Assembly: GCA_025403435.1 (NCBI GenBank)
Contig: CM046332.1
Location: forward strand, 6,317,903-6,381,902
Length of the DNA: 64,000 nt
Reading direction: 5' to 3'
Source: Artocarpus heterophyllus
Lineage: Eukaryota; Streptophyta; Magnoliopsida; Rosales; Moraceae
Shown: positions 46,403 through 57,850 of the stretch, in pieces
Numbering within the stretch: the stretch's first letter is position 1
Layout of the letters: each line of letters starts with the position of its first letter
The notes under the pieces: generated by a model
What the model saw: the letters and a program-made list of their open reading frames with translations, nothing else
Database searches by the model: none
What the model was told of the DNA's origin: nothing
Program-made: the position numbers and the translations under genes

Positions 46403-48001
46403 GAGCTTAGAAAACCCTTGATTTGAGTTAAAGGAACTTAGAAAACCCAGAATCTAAGCTTGTTTGAAGAAAAATGGATTCAATTAAAGATTTTTATTTT
46501 TCCTCATTTTTCTCTATTTTTGGATTTCTTGAGATTTTGTGTTCAAATCTTGTTTAAATGAGTTCAAAATTGTTCTATTATATTTTTCTATCATCTATGA
46601 TTATTTTGTATGCCTGGGATTTGAGAAAAACAGGTTAAAATGAAGATTTGGGTTTTAGGAGACCCAAACCCGTGCCTGAGATTTCTGAAAATTTTCTAGT
46701 TTGGCAGGCCGAACTTCGTGTTCGGTAGGCCGGATTCATCCGTCCGGCAGGCCAGACCTGGAGGATGTTCGGCCGGCAGGCTGAACTGTGCAGTTCAGCC
46801 GGCTGAACTATGGAGACCGATAGGCCAACCGAACAAGGGCAAATGTTGTGATTTTCATCCGTTTTCACTGTTTTGAACCCCGATTGAAATTTCAACTTTA
46901 TGAAATGGTTTTAAAGATACAAATGGCACACTAGGACATCATGAAATGGTTTAGTAACATAGAATGTCTCAAACTAGATATTGATCGACTTAGTTTGTAT
47001 TTAGGATTGTTTGTGGTTTACGGAGCTAACATATAGCGGACCGGGATTACGGTGTGGGGCGTCGACACGAGTATCAAGGTAGGATTTCTACCCCCTTCTT
47101 TGGTAGCCTAATTTTTAAATGATTTGACCTTGAAAAGTATTTTTATCAAAATGTTTTCAAGGATGAATAAAAAGGGAATTTTATCGGTTGTTTTATAAAC
47201 CGTGGATTGAGATGAATTTTATAATGAACTCAATAATGAATGTAAATAATAATACTCAGTAAATGGGTTTTGAATAATGATGAAAATGAACATAAAGGCA
47301 TGATGCCATATCAGAGATCAGGTCGTATAGCGATCGACCTTGGGGGCAGGTCTCGAAACTCAGCTGGGCTACTACGGTAGTGATATTCATATGGTTTGCC
47401 TAGGAAAAGAAAATGATGAGATTTCTGGTCGACCAAATAAACTGTTTTGGGTAAGAACGGTTTTACTTAAATTTATTTATTCAAGCTTTCCTTTAAATAA
47501 TCTCTTGAATAATGATATTTCTTTTTAAATTAAATGGTTTTCTAAAATATAGTCCTATTGAGCCTTTCTCTCACATTTTATTTGTTTTCAAACTTCCCCC
47601 TCTAGTTGGATTTCCTCTTAGATTCAAAGAGGACTCAGCGGACAGAACTCAGGAGTTGTAGGAGAATCTATAGACTGTTTAAGTTATTAAATCAAGGCAT
47701 GTAACATATTTATTTTCTCTTATTTGGACTGTGTATGTAATGGAATATTGTCAGTACTATGTGTGTGCACAAGATGTGGGTCCGTGGGACCCATTCTGAT
47801 TCATCCTATTTAATTGTTGTTTCTTATTACTTGTTTAATGAACATATTTATTTAAAATATTGAAAATGCTTGTTTAAAAAGGTTTTAGATTTTCCCTCTT
47901 TTATGTTTAATTTAACCCTTAAACTCATATTTTTAACTAAATTCTTATTTAATTAATTCAAATAAACCGCCACATCACCTTCCGTACTTCAGGGCGTGAC
48001 A
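46403..48001 (+). repeat. Element 3 5' LTR, part 2
   Basis: Continues the LTR interrupted at 36943 and ends CTTCAGGGCGTGACA before the primer site, so the full LTR was about 2.04 kb. It carries a dense CGGCAGGCCGA cluster (46703-46834). No supported coding frame is present. Confidence 0.82.
46703..46834. promoter_or_regulatory. CGGCAGGCCGA motif cluster in element 3 LTR
   Basis: About eight variants in 130 bp: TTGGCAGGCCGAAC, TTCGGTAGGCCGG, TCCGGCAGGCCAG, TTCGGCCGGCAGGC, GTTCAGCCGGCTGAAC and others. The last is a perfect dyad. The core is shared with LTRs of elements 1 and 2 and the solo copia-type LTR although the surrounding LTR sequences do not align. Confidence 0.6.
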
Positions 48002-48004
48002 TAA

Positions 48005-48016
48005 TGGTATAAGAGC
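48005..48016 (+). other. Element 3 primer binding site
   Basis: TGGTATAAGAGC, the initiator tRNA-Met site with one mismatch (A for C), three bases after the LTR end. Confidence 0.78.
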
Positions 48017-48106
48017 TCAAGGTTATGAACCTTGGGAATTGTGCACACATATGTATGACAATGAAATACTTCTGACAATCCAAATTTTGTTTTCAAAAGT
48101 GAGAGA

Positions 48107-49316
48107 ATGGCACCTAGACGTTGTTCGACAGTTGACGCCGAGTTCAAAAATAATGAGGGTATGATGAGGTCTATGTTTGTGGCATTCCGACAGATGGCAG
48201 CTAGGGCTAGACCGGAGAATTCTGATGCTAGTTGTCGGTATACATATTTTAAGGAATTTCAGCATGTGTCTATTCCAACTTTTGATGGAAATGGAGATCT
48301 GCAATTGGCATTATATTGGCTAGATTTGATTGTGAAGCATTTGGATACCCTTGCTGTGCCTGATGAGTATCGTGTGAAATTTGCTACATATAATTTCGAG
48401 GGTGGTGCTAATAATTAGTGGAAACAAGCTAAGCATTTGGAACGAAGTGGTAATATCAATTGGGACAGGTTCGAGGAGCTGTTCTATGATCGGTATTTTT
48501 TCATAGGGGTATAGAGACCAGAAGGCAGCTGAGTTTTATAGGTTGTAGCAGGGTGAACTATCTGTTCGTGAGTATGAGGCAACGTTTAATGAGTTGGCGA
48601 GGTTTGCTCTATCGGTGGTGGCATCGGAATGTGAGAAATATATAAAGTTTCAGGAAGGACTTAAGGCTCCTATTCAGCGACAGGTGGTTGCTCTGTGACT
48701 CAGGAGTTTCGGAGAGCTTGTGTTGTCAGCGATATCAGTGGAAAGTGATTATGCACAGTATTGTGAGGACTGAGCAAAATCTTCAAGAGGACCACAGAGG
48801 AACGGTAGGAAGAGCACTAGTAGCCGTTCAACTCCAGGAAAGAACAAGCAAGATGGCGTGAACAGTGGTAGCAGCAGTTCATTTGGCAGCGGGCGCAGCA
48901 ATCCCTACAGCTTCCATTGTCATTATTGCCAGCAGCCAGGACACATCAAGAGGAATTGCCCGATCAGGAGTGCCCGTCTTGGATCTCAGACCGGGGAAGG
49001 TACCAGTCGTCACCCTCAGCCTCAAACCCTCGCTCTGCCTCAGCAGTTTCCTCAGTTCTCTCCTCAGCAATTGTCATATCCAGTACAAGGACAGCAGCCA
49101 CAACATTTCCAACGTAGCGTCCCTCAGTATCAAGCACCGAGTTCAGCAAGTGTACAGTCATCTCCGTCTCAGCAGTATCGACAGAATAATCTAGGACCTA
49201 GCAATGTTGGTAGAGGGAAAGGAAAGGCACCAGTGCAGGTTTATACAATGGCATCGGGAGGTTCAGATACCCAGACCAATAATGCAGTAGTCGATGGTAC
49301 GATCTTAGTTTCCTAA
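48107..49316 (+). pseudogene. Element 3 gag
   Basis: Starts MAPRRCSTVDAEF and includes VSIPTFDGNGDLQLALYWLD before a TAG where gag proteins of this type have the Trp of a WW pair (48416-48418). The middle, 48419-48857, is frameshifted. From 48858 the frame gives the knuckle CHYCQQPGHIKRNCP, a complete CX2CX4HX4C, followed by a Gln/Ser/Pro-rich tail (PQQFPQFSPQQLSYPVQG region) and a stop at 49314-49316. Confidence 0.82.
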
Positions 49317-50037
49317 TCCCTAGCCCACATTTTATTTGATTCAAGTGCCACTCATTCTCTCATTTCGAGTTCTTTTGTACATGCCTTGAGACTAGAGATA
49401 GAAGAGTTCAATGAACCCCTAGTTAGCTTCTCCCTTAGAGCGGGTGTGTGTAAATTGTATATGTAAAGCTTGTAAAATAAAGATAGGGGATGAGATTTTG
49501 AAAAGTGATTTGATTGTACTCCCCATGAGCTCATATAATGTAATCCTAGGGATGGACTGGTTGTCTAGGTATAAAGTAGTTGTAGACTGCCAGCTTAGAA
49601 AAGTGACCCTAGTGTCTGATAGGGGGACGATGATCACTTACCAGGGTGGTTATGATCGGTTAATGAGTGAGTGTCTCATTAAGTCATGTCATGGGGGCCG
49701 AAGAAATCTAGTTTGTCATGCTTTTCTTTCTAGTCTGGAAGATAAGCCCTTTGCCTTGAGAGGAAATGTAGCGATTCTGGTGGTTGATGAGTATGAGGAT
49801 GTGATCCCCGATGAGTTGGCAGGGTTACCACCACATCGGGGGATTGAGTTTAGTATTGAGTTATTCCCGGGAACAGCATTGATTTCAGTAGCACCTTATC
49901 GGATAGCGTCGGTAGAAATGAAAGAATTGAGAAAGCAACTTCAAGAGCTTACTGATAAGGGGTATATTCAGAATAGCACATCTCCATGGGGAGCACCGGT
50001 TTTGTTTGCTAAGAAACATGATGGGACTGACTCTTAG
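49317..50037 (+). pseudogene. Element 3 protease and start of RT
   Basis: The protease region reads ILFDSSATHSLISS: the catalytic Gly of D-S-G is Ser. After a stop the frame resumes (49444) with SSYNVILGMDWLSRYKVVVDC, then EYEDVIPDELAGLPPHRGIEF and [16 protein letters not shown]...[13 protein letters not shown], ending in a one-base frameshift. Confidence 0.83.
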
Positions 50038-51110
50038 GTTGTGTATAGATTATTGGCAGCTGAATCGTGTCACGGTGAAGAATAAGTATCCTTTGCCAAG
50101 GATTGATGAGTTGTTTGATCAGTTGGAAGGTTCGCGGTACTTCTCAAAGATAGATTTGTGCTCAGGGTACCATCAGCTCAGGATAAAGGAAGAGGATATT
50201 CCCAAGACAGCTTTCAGGACCCAGTATGGACATTTTAAATTTCTGGTGATGCCGTTTGGGTTGACGAATGCTCCGGTAGCTTTCATAAATTTGATGAACA
50301 GGGTATTCAGGCCATATCTGGATCAGTTCGTGATCATGTTCATCGATGATATTCTAGTGTATTCTAAGACTTGGGAGGAGCATGAGCAGCATCTCAGGAT
50401 CATGCTTAAGATTCTGCGGGAGCACTAGCTGTATGCCAAGAAAGAAAAGTGTGAATTTTGGTTAATAGAGGTTAAGTTTTTGGGTCATGTCATCTCTGAG
50501 CATGGTATTTCTGTGGATCCGTCCAAGATTGAAGCCATAGTGGAATGGGAACGGCCAAGGAATGTAGCAGAAATCCACAGCTTTTTGGGTCTTGTAGGTT
50601 ATAACAGGAAATTTGTAAAGGATTTCTCAAAAGTTGCAGCGCCGTTGACAAGATTGATTAGGAAAAACATCAGGTTTGAGTGGGATGAAGAATGTGAGCT
50701 TGCTTTTCAAGAATTGAAGAATCGGTAGACTTCAGCCCTAGTATTGATTATCCCTAGCAGTGACGAGCCGTATGAGGTTTATACAGATTCTTTAGGACGC
50801 AGACTTGGATGCGTGTTGATGCAGCATGGACGTGTGGTTGCGTACGATTCGAAACAGCTATGATCTCATGAGCGAAATTATCCTACTCACGACTTGGAGC
50901 ACGCAACGGTGATTCACGCGTTGAAGATTTGGAGATGTTATTTGTATGGGGTGACATTTTAGGTCTTCTTCGATCATAAGAGTTTGAGGTATTTGTTCAC
51001 ACAAAGGGATCTTAACTTGAGGCAGCAGAGATGGATGGAGTACATGGAGGATTACGATTTTGCATTGTAGTACCATCCCGGGAAAGCTAATGTGGTCGCG
51101 AATGCACTTA
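50006..51110 (+). pseudogene. Element 3 RT and RNase H
   Basis: [46 protein letters not shown] and FIDDILVYS give RT with both catalytic Asp residues. TAG codons at 50426-50428 and 50726-50728 cut it. The RNase H part survives as scraps (VYTDSLGRRLGCVLMQHG, then linker PGKANVVANALSRK near 51075-51120) with several stops. Confidence 0.82.
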
Positions 51111-51403
51111 GCAGGAAGTCTTCAGGGATTCTCACTTGTTTCGCTCTTAAGGATTGGAACAGGGACGCGACAGTGAGCGAATATGCACTACAGTATCATG
51201 AAGACTATGATCGTGTTTTGATGTACCATATGGAAGCGACCCCAACTCTTGTTCAGATGGTGGAACAGAATCAGTGGCAGGACTAGCATCTTCGAGGGAT
51301 TTGGATGCAAATTCAAAACAAAGAGCAATTTGAAGAATGGAGAGTGCATGCAAATGGATCGTTGTATTTCTGAGAGCATCTTGTAGTTCCAGCTATCGCA
51401 GAG

Positions 51404-51624
51404 GTGACGAAAGCCGTTATAGACGAAGCTCATAGGTCTCAGTTTGCTATTCATCCAGGGAGCACAAAGATGTATCACGATTTGAAGAGGCAATATTGGT
51501 GGAGAGGTATAAAGAAAGATGTTCGAGAATACGTGGCCAAGTGTAAGATCTGTCTCCAGGTGAAAGTCGAGCATCAGAAACCTATAGGTCAGCTTCAGCT
51601 GCTTTCTATTCTAGGGTGGAAATG
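51404..51624 (+). pseudogene. Element 3 integrase, N-terminal part
   Basis: Zinc-finger region SQFAIHPGSTKMYHDLKRQYWW...YVAKCKICLQVKVEHQKP, with the H, H, C and C ligands present. It is interrupted after GWK by element 4 (duplication AAATG at 51620-51624); the core resumes at 58385. The continuous frame across 51625 is a chance fusion with the element 4 LTR. Confidence 0.87.
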
Positions 51625-52393
51625 TGATGAGGACATCGTTAGCACAATCATGAGCACGTGGGATGAGACATATTCGGATCCAATTCAAGTTCTCATTGGT
51701 CCGGTTACGAGAGCTCGTGCAAAGAAGTTCAAAGAAATGCTTATTGGGCTTATTCAAGCAACTTGGGCTCAAGAAATTGCATGGAGGCCCATTGAGGGAA
51801 TTGCATGTGACATCCAGACCAACAAATGCATGATTCAAGTTCTAGAAGGGACCGAGTAATTTCCATTTCAGTTACTTTCCTATTTTGAGGCGACAAGTGA
51901 CGAGAAGAATCAGCCATTTACCTTTTTAATGTCTAGTTTCCTTTTTCCTTTTAGAAACATGCGTTTGTGTTATTTCTATTATTGTAAGACTTTTAAGCCA
52001 TTAAAGGAACTTACCTTATTTACTTTAGATTAGACGTTTTGGTAATTGATTTGCCCGAAATTCCATGGGCAATTAGGAGCTAAAAATTCACATAGGGGAA
52101 CCACTATATATTGTAATGAATTTAATTCAATGGAGGATAAGTTTTAACACACAATTTGAGGTTTAATTGTCTTCGGTTCTTAAACGAACTATTCAAACTT
52201 TTCAAAAAATTCTGTGGCATTCATAGACATATCAATCAATCCATCCATAGTTGATTGTGGCGTCCTCACATACCAAGGTTCGTGCTTCTTGTTAGGCATC
52301 GGGTCGTTGTTCCATTCAAAACCGGTTAGGAATTTTGATCTTGGAGACCAATTTTGGTTAGGGTCGCGTCAGTTCTTGGAGGGGTTCGTATCA
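51625..52393 (+). repeat. Element 4 5' LTR (769 bp)
   Basis: Starts TGATGAGGACATCG and ends GGTTCGTATCA. By eye it is about 95 percent identical to 57616-58384 in the first 230 bp. It contains the same polyprotein-tail coding stretch (RAKKFKEMLIGLIQATWAQ) as the 3' LTR, here untranslated in context. Confidence 0.93.
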
Positions 52394-52395
52394 TT

Positions 52396-52407
52396 TGGTA
52401 TCACAGC
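52396..52407 (+). other. Element 4 primer binding site
   Basis: TGGTATCACAGC, the initiator tRNA-Met site with one mismatch, two bases after the LTR. Confidence 0.8.
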
Positions 52408-53009
52408 GAGGTTCTAATCAGGTTTTGCTTATCTGTTCCCTTAGTTTATGCTTGTTTCAGTTATTCGTGAGTTTTGATTTCCATTATCAAAGTCGGGTAA
52501 AAAATATATATATATATAGTCGAATTTAGAGTCTTAAACCAAAAAAAAAAAAAAGATCCGAAAAGAAAAAGAAACAAAGGAAAAAAAAGGGAAAAGAAGA
52601 AAAACAAGGGGATCCGAAAAAAAAAATGAATTCCCTGCAAAGACCAAAAGTTTTTGCTCAAATTTCGTTCCTTTTGGGTGTGATTTCTGAAAGCCTAAAT
52701 TATCTATGCCTATTATATTCTTGTTTCTAATCTGAGCCTCCTTGGTAAACTATTTGTGAATTGTCAAGGAAATTTTGATACTGATTTGACTAGTTTTATA
52801 GGAACTGAGTGAGAATTAACGAGTGGAAAAAGGCATAGAGGCGAGAGCATTAGAGTGGACAAAAGCTGAAAGTATTGAGAGCAAACACGAGTGAAATTGA
52901 GTGAACCATTTCACGAGTGAAATTGAGTGAATCATTTCACGAGTGAAACACGTAAGGGAGTGTGGTGAGGTCCTTTGCATTGTTTCTTACTTTGTCGTAC
53001 AGAAAAAAA
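52408..53009 (+). other. Element 4 leader with 26-bp tandem repeat
   Basis: Untranslated leader. It holds A-rich stretches around 52540-52630 and a 26-bp direct repeat present about 2.4 times at 52887-52948 (unit starts ACGAGTGAAATTGAGTG, then AACCATTTC or AATCATTTC). No coding frame is supported before the gag ATG at 53010. Confidence 0.7.
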
Positions 53010-54398
53010 ATGTCAAACAATAGCAAGAACACTATTGAGGGTACCTCTGGTGCAGTAGATCCAAAACTCCTTATGGAAGCGATGATAGGGGAGATGAGGC
53101 GATTGTTAAGGGGTGAGTTAGGACAGCTTCATGAGAGGATAGACCGGATAGAAAACGCACGTGTGGAATAGCCACAACATGTTCCTCATGCGCATAGGCG
53201 GGAAAGGGTTCCGGTTAGAGGAGAGGTTGATGACTACTACAGGATTGATGGGGAAGAGTTTGACGAAGGAGAAGATTCAGCGGGTAGTCATCAAAGATTT
53301 GGATGGGATAGAGGAGTTAGGAACCGGGAAAATGATAGTTTGAGAGGCATAAAAATGAAGATACCATCATTTCAAGTCAAATCCAATCCAGAAGCATACC
53401 TAGAATGGGAGAAGACAATGGAGTTCGTCTTTGACTGCCACAACTATTCCGAGGCGAAGAAGGTAAAACTGGCTATAATTGAATTTTCTGATTATGCTAT
53501 TACTTGGTGGGATCAGCTTGTTATAAACAGGAGATGAAATAGGAAGCGACCTATTGAATCATGGGAAGAGATGAAGACTGTGATGAGGAAGCGATTTGTA
53601 CCAACTTACTACTACCGGGAGTTGTACAACAAACTACAAACTCTTAAGCAGGGCAACCAGAATGTAGAGGAGTACTATAAGGAGATGGAGGTTATGATGA
53701 TTCGGGCAAATATAAAGGAGGATTGGGAGGCTACAATGGCAAGGTTTTTGGCGGGCTTGAACTGAGATATTCACAATGTCGTTGAGTTACAACATTATGT
53801 GGAGTTGGAGGACATGGTGCACATGGCTATCAAAATTGAGAATCAACTTATGAGGAGGGGCAGTAACACACGTCCCAGCCAGAACCCGAGTACATCCACT
53901 TAGAAAATGAACCAATGGAAGAAGGATGAGAAGCAACCCAACACCAAGCCAAAGACTGAACAAAAACAAGAGGTGGCCAGCCATGGGAATCAAGGTAAAT
54001 TCGATTCTTCCACTACTCAAAATCTTGATATTAAATGTTTCAAATGTCAAGGCAGGGGTCACATAGCAAGCCAATATCTGAACAAACGAGCTATGGTGAT
54101 GCGGGACAACGAAGAGATTGAAACCGACGAGGATTCGGACAATGATTCTATGCCTTCATTAGAGGATGCCGACGATGAGGAGTACGCTGTACAAGGAGAA
54201 TTGTTGGTTACAAGGAGCGCTTTAAGTGTGCAAGCCAAAGAAGAAGATGAAGAGGTGCAACGGGAAAACATCTTCCACACTAGGTGCCACGTCCAAAACA
54301 AGGTATGTAGTGTGATTATTGATGGTGGGAGTTGTACTAATGTTGCTAGCACAACCATGGTAGAGAAGTTAGGGCTGCCAACAATTAAGCATCCTTGA
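53010..54398 (+). pseudogene. Element 4 gag and protease start, interrupted by stops
   Basis: One frame from MSNNSKNTIEG. It includes a coiled region (MEAMIGEMRRLLRGELGQL), the capsid stretch NPEAYLEWEKTMEFVF...AITWWDQL, FVPTYYYRELYNKLQTLKQG, and knuckle CFKCQGRGHIASQY whose last Cys is Tyr. The protease has CSVIIDGGSCTNVAS. In-frame stops lie at 53169, 53535, 53763, 53901 and 54396; by their residue context they fit CAG-to-TAG, CGA-to-TGA and TGG-to-TAG changes, though I cannot verify the original codons. No indel interrupts the frame up to here. Confidence 0.87.
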
Positions 54399-54407
54399 CC
54401 ATATAAA

Positions 54408-54901
54408 TTGCAATGGTTAAATGATAATGGTCAGGTGAAGGTGCATAAGCAAGTGTTAGTTTCTTTTCCCATTGGAAGATATGAAGATGAAGTTTTGTGC
54501 GATGTGGTTCCGATGCAAGCTGGGCACTTGTTATTAGACAGACCATGGCAAGTTTATCGGCGAGTTAAACATGATGGTTTCACCAACAAGTACTCATTTG
54601 TTCACAATCAAAAAATGATCACTCTTGTTCCGTTAACACCAAAACAAGTCTATGAAGACCAAGTGAGCTTACAGAGAGAAAGTGATAAAAAAATGAAGAG
54701 TGGAGAAAAATCAAGAGTGGGAGTATAGAGAGAGAGTTCGGCCAGTGAGAGAAAAAAGGAAGAGATGGCTGAGAAAAAAGAGAGCAAAGAGTGCAAGGGA
54801 GAGAAAATTGAGAGGGCTAAAAAGAATTCACAATCAACCAATGAGAGAAAAGCAGAGAGAAAAAAAACTTCTACGCGAGAGGCAGTGAGATTAAAAGGGC
54901 C
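54408..54901 (+). pseudogene. Element 4 protease C terminus and basic linker
   Basis: Same frame as gag: KQVLVSFPIGRYEDEVLCDVVPMQ and LLLDRPWQVYRRVKHDGFTNKYSF, the second half of the protease. After a TAG at 54726-54728 comes a Lys/Arg/Glu-rich linker (54729-54890) and a frameshift before RT. Confidence 0.82.
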
Positions 54902-57322
54902 TTGTTTTCAAATCAGCCAATGATTGTACTTTTGTATAAAGAGGCGCTTTTAAACACTAACGAACTTGACCCTACATCATCTAGTTCTGTTGTTTCTCTG
55001 TTTTTGGAATTCGAGGATGTATTTCCAGATGAGGTGCCTGATGGTTTGCTGCCAATGCGGGGAATAGAACATCAGATTGATTTTGTACCTGGCACTTCCA
55101 TTCCAAACCGACCACCTCATAGAAGCAACCCCGAGGAGACAAAAGAGCTTCAAAGGCAGGTCGGTGAGTTGATGAAAAAGGGGTACGTGAGAGAAAGTAT
55201 GAGCCTGTGCGCCATTCTAGTCTTACTCCTGCCTAAGAAGGATGGGACATGGAGGATGTGCGTAGATTACAGAACCATTAACAATATCACGGTAAAGTAT
55301 CGCCATCCTATTCCTCGTTTAGATGATATGTTGGATGAATTGCATGGTGATTCTATGTTCTCAAAAATTGATTTGAAAAGTGGATACCATCAAATACGCA
55401 TGAAAGAGGGTGACGAACGAAAAACTGTCTTTAAGACAAAATATGGACTGTACGAGTGGATAGTAATGCCATTTGGTTTAACTAATGTTCCAAGTACATT
55501 TATGTGTTTAATGAATCATATATTACGTGCATTTATTGGCAGGTTTGTTGTTGTGTATTTTGATGATATACTCATTTATAGCAAAGACATGGACCAACAT
55601 GTAGTGCATTTAAAATCTCTTTTGGATGTGCTTAGAAAAGAGAAGTTGTATGCTAACCTTAAGAAGTGTACCTTTTGCACAGATAAGCTTGTGTTTCTTG
55701 GTTTTGTTGTTAGTGCTCAAGGTATACAGGTTGATGAAGAAAAGGTGCAAGCCATCCAGGAGTGGCTGAGTCCAACTAGTGTGGGAAATGTATGGAGTTT
55801 TCATGGACTTGCTAGTTTCTATCGGCAGTTTGTGAAAGATTTCAGTACTATAGCCGCATCACTGACTGAAGTGACTAAGAAGAACGTTGGGTTTAGATGG
55901 GGAGAAGAGCAAGAAAAGGCATTTCAGTTAATCAAGGAGAAGTTGACTAATGCTCCATTGTTATCTTTATCTAATTTTTCCAAAACTTTTGAGATTGAAT
56001 GTGATGCTTCAGGTGTTGGAATTGGCGCTGTTTTAATGCAGGAAGGGAGACCAGTAGCATATTTCAGTGAGAAGCTGAATAGGGCAACTCTTAATTACCC
56101 AACTTATGATAAAGAGATGTATGCATTGGTTCGGGCATTGGAGACGTGGCAACACTACCTATGGCCTAAGGAGTTCATGATTCACACCGATCATGAGTCC
56201 CTAAAACACTTGAAGGGCCAACACAAGCTGAACAAGAGGCATGCTCGTTGGGTGGAATTCATAGAGACATTTCCGTATGTCATTTGCTACAAGCAAGGTA
56301 AGGAAAACATCGTTGCCCATGCACTTTCTCATAGGTATGCCTTAATCTCAACTCTTAATGCTAAACTACTAGGTTTTGAACATATTAAAGAGTTATATGC
56401 TGATGACCGTGACTTTAGTACTGAGTATCAAGCCTGTGAGAGATTTGCTAGTGGTAAGTACTTTAGGCATGAGGGATACATGTTTCGGGAGAATAAATTA
56501 TGTGTGCCTAATTGTTCATTAAGAGATTTGCTAGTGAGAGAATCCCATGGAGGAGGATTGATGGGACATTTTGGAGTAATGAAGACTTTGGCGGTGTTGC
56601 AGGAACACTTTTATTGGCCACATATGAAACGAGATGTTGAGAGGCTTTGTGGTAGATGTGTAACTTGTAGGCAGGCTAAATCAAGAGTGCAGCCCCACGG
56701 TTTGTGCACTCCTTTACCAATACCTAGTGAACCCTGGACTGATATTTCAATGGATTTTGTGTTAGGTTTGCCTAGGTCTAAACTGGGAAGAGACTCGATA
56801 TTTGTGGTCGTGGATAGGTTTTCCAAGATGGCCCATTTTATTCCATGCCACAAGACAGATGATGCTTCCAATGTTGCTGATTTGTTCTTTAGGGAAATTG
56901 TGAGACTTCATGGTATGCCTAGGACAATTATTTCTGACAGGGAAACCAAGTTCTTAAGGTACTTTTGGAAGACTTTGTGGGCTAAGTTAGGGACTAAGCT
57001 ATTGTTTTTAACTACTTGTCACCCTCAAACCGATGGTCAAATAGAAGTTGTGAATAGAACCTTGTCTACTTTGTTGCGGGCTGTCATTAAAAAGAACATC
57101 AAAACATGGGAGGAGTGTTTACCACATGTTGAGTTTGCTTATAATCGATCTGTTCATTCTGCTACTCAATTTTCACCGTTTGAAATTGTTTATGGTTTTA
57201 ATCCTTCAACTCCTTTGGATTTAATGCCATTTCCTTTGTCCGAGTATGTGAATTTAGATGGAAAAATAAAAGCTAACCTTGTTAAGCAAATACACGAGAA
57301 GGCAAGACTCAACATCGAGTGA
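54902..57322 (+). pseudogene. Element 4 pol: RT, RNase H and integrase core (806 aa, uninterrupted)
   Basis: Begins at a TTG codon inside the polyprotein, so it has no start of its own. RT has [30 protein letters not shown] and FDDILIYS (Asp 221 and 222). RNase H has [16 protein letters not shown] and [10 protein letters not shown]. The integrase finger reads [10 protein letters not shown]...CGRCVTCRQ. Catalytic residues are D638, D679 and E715, with 35 residues between the last two. All active-site residues are intact. It ends at a TGA where an Arg codon is expected, before RTKQYAKHANKGHH. Confidence 0.9.
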
Positions 57323-57850
57323 AGGACTAAACAATATGCTAAACATGCCAACAAAGGGCATCACAAGCTCGTCTTCGAGCCCGGTGATTGGGTGTGGTTG
57401 CACTTACGCAAGGAACGGTTTCTGAAACAAAGGAAATCCTAGCTGTTGCCTAGAGGGGACGGTCCTTTTCAAATTCTTGAAAGGATCAACGATAAAGCGT
57501 ACAAGCTATACTTGTCAGGTGAGTATGTTGTAAGTGCCACCTTTAATGTTTCTAATCTAAGTCCTTTTGATGCAGGCGACAATTTGAGGACAAATCCCTC
57601 TCAAGAGGAGGGGAATGATGAGGACATCGTTAGCACAAGCAAGAGCACATGGGATGAGACATATTCAGATCCAATTCAAGTTCCCATTGGTCTGGTTACG
57701 AGAGCTCGTGCGAAGAAGTTCAAAGAAATGCTTATTGGGCTTATTCAAGCAACTTGGGCTCAAGCTATTGCATGGAGGCCCATTGAGGGAATTGCATGTG
57801 ACATCCAGACCAACAAATGCATGATTGAAGTTCTAGAAGGGACCGAGTAA
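57323..57850 (+). pseudogene. Element 4 pol C terminus running into the 3' LTR
   Basis: In frame with the 806-aa segment across a TGA (57320-57322) and a TAG (57440-57442). It encodes KLVFEPGDWVWLHLRKERF, LPRGDGPFQILERINDKAY, SATFNVSNLSPFDAGDNLR, then crosses the LTR boundary at 57616 and reads VTRARAKKFKEMLIGLIQ and the final VLEGTE before TAA. No classical chromodomain is evident. The TRARAK tail inside the LTR resembles the CR motif of CRM elements, thought to guide centromeric targeting; that role here is inferred. Confidence 0.78.
57601..57615 (+). other. Element 4 polypurine tract
   Basis: TCAAGAGGAGGGGAA immediately upstream of the 3' LTR; it is also within the coding frame. Confidence 0.75.

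Noticed and set aside
47340..47528. Short frame of 62 codons as a possible host gene
   Set aside because: It lies wholly within the element 3 LTR, with no recognisable domain or gene-like context.
51404..51859. Apparent 151-codon fusion gene of integrase finger and TRARAK tail
   Set aside because: It crosses the insertion boundary of element 4 at 51625; the two halves belong to different elements. The 58184-58594 frame is the matching accident at the other boundary.
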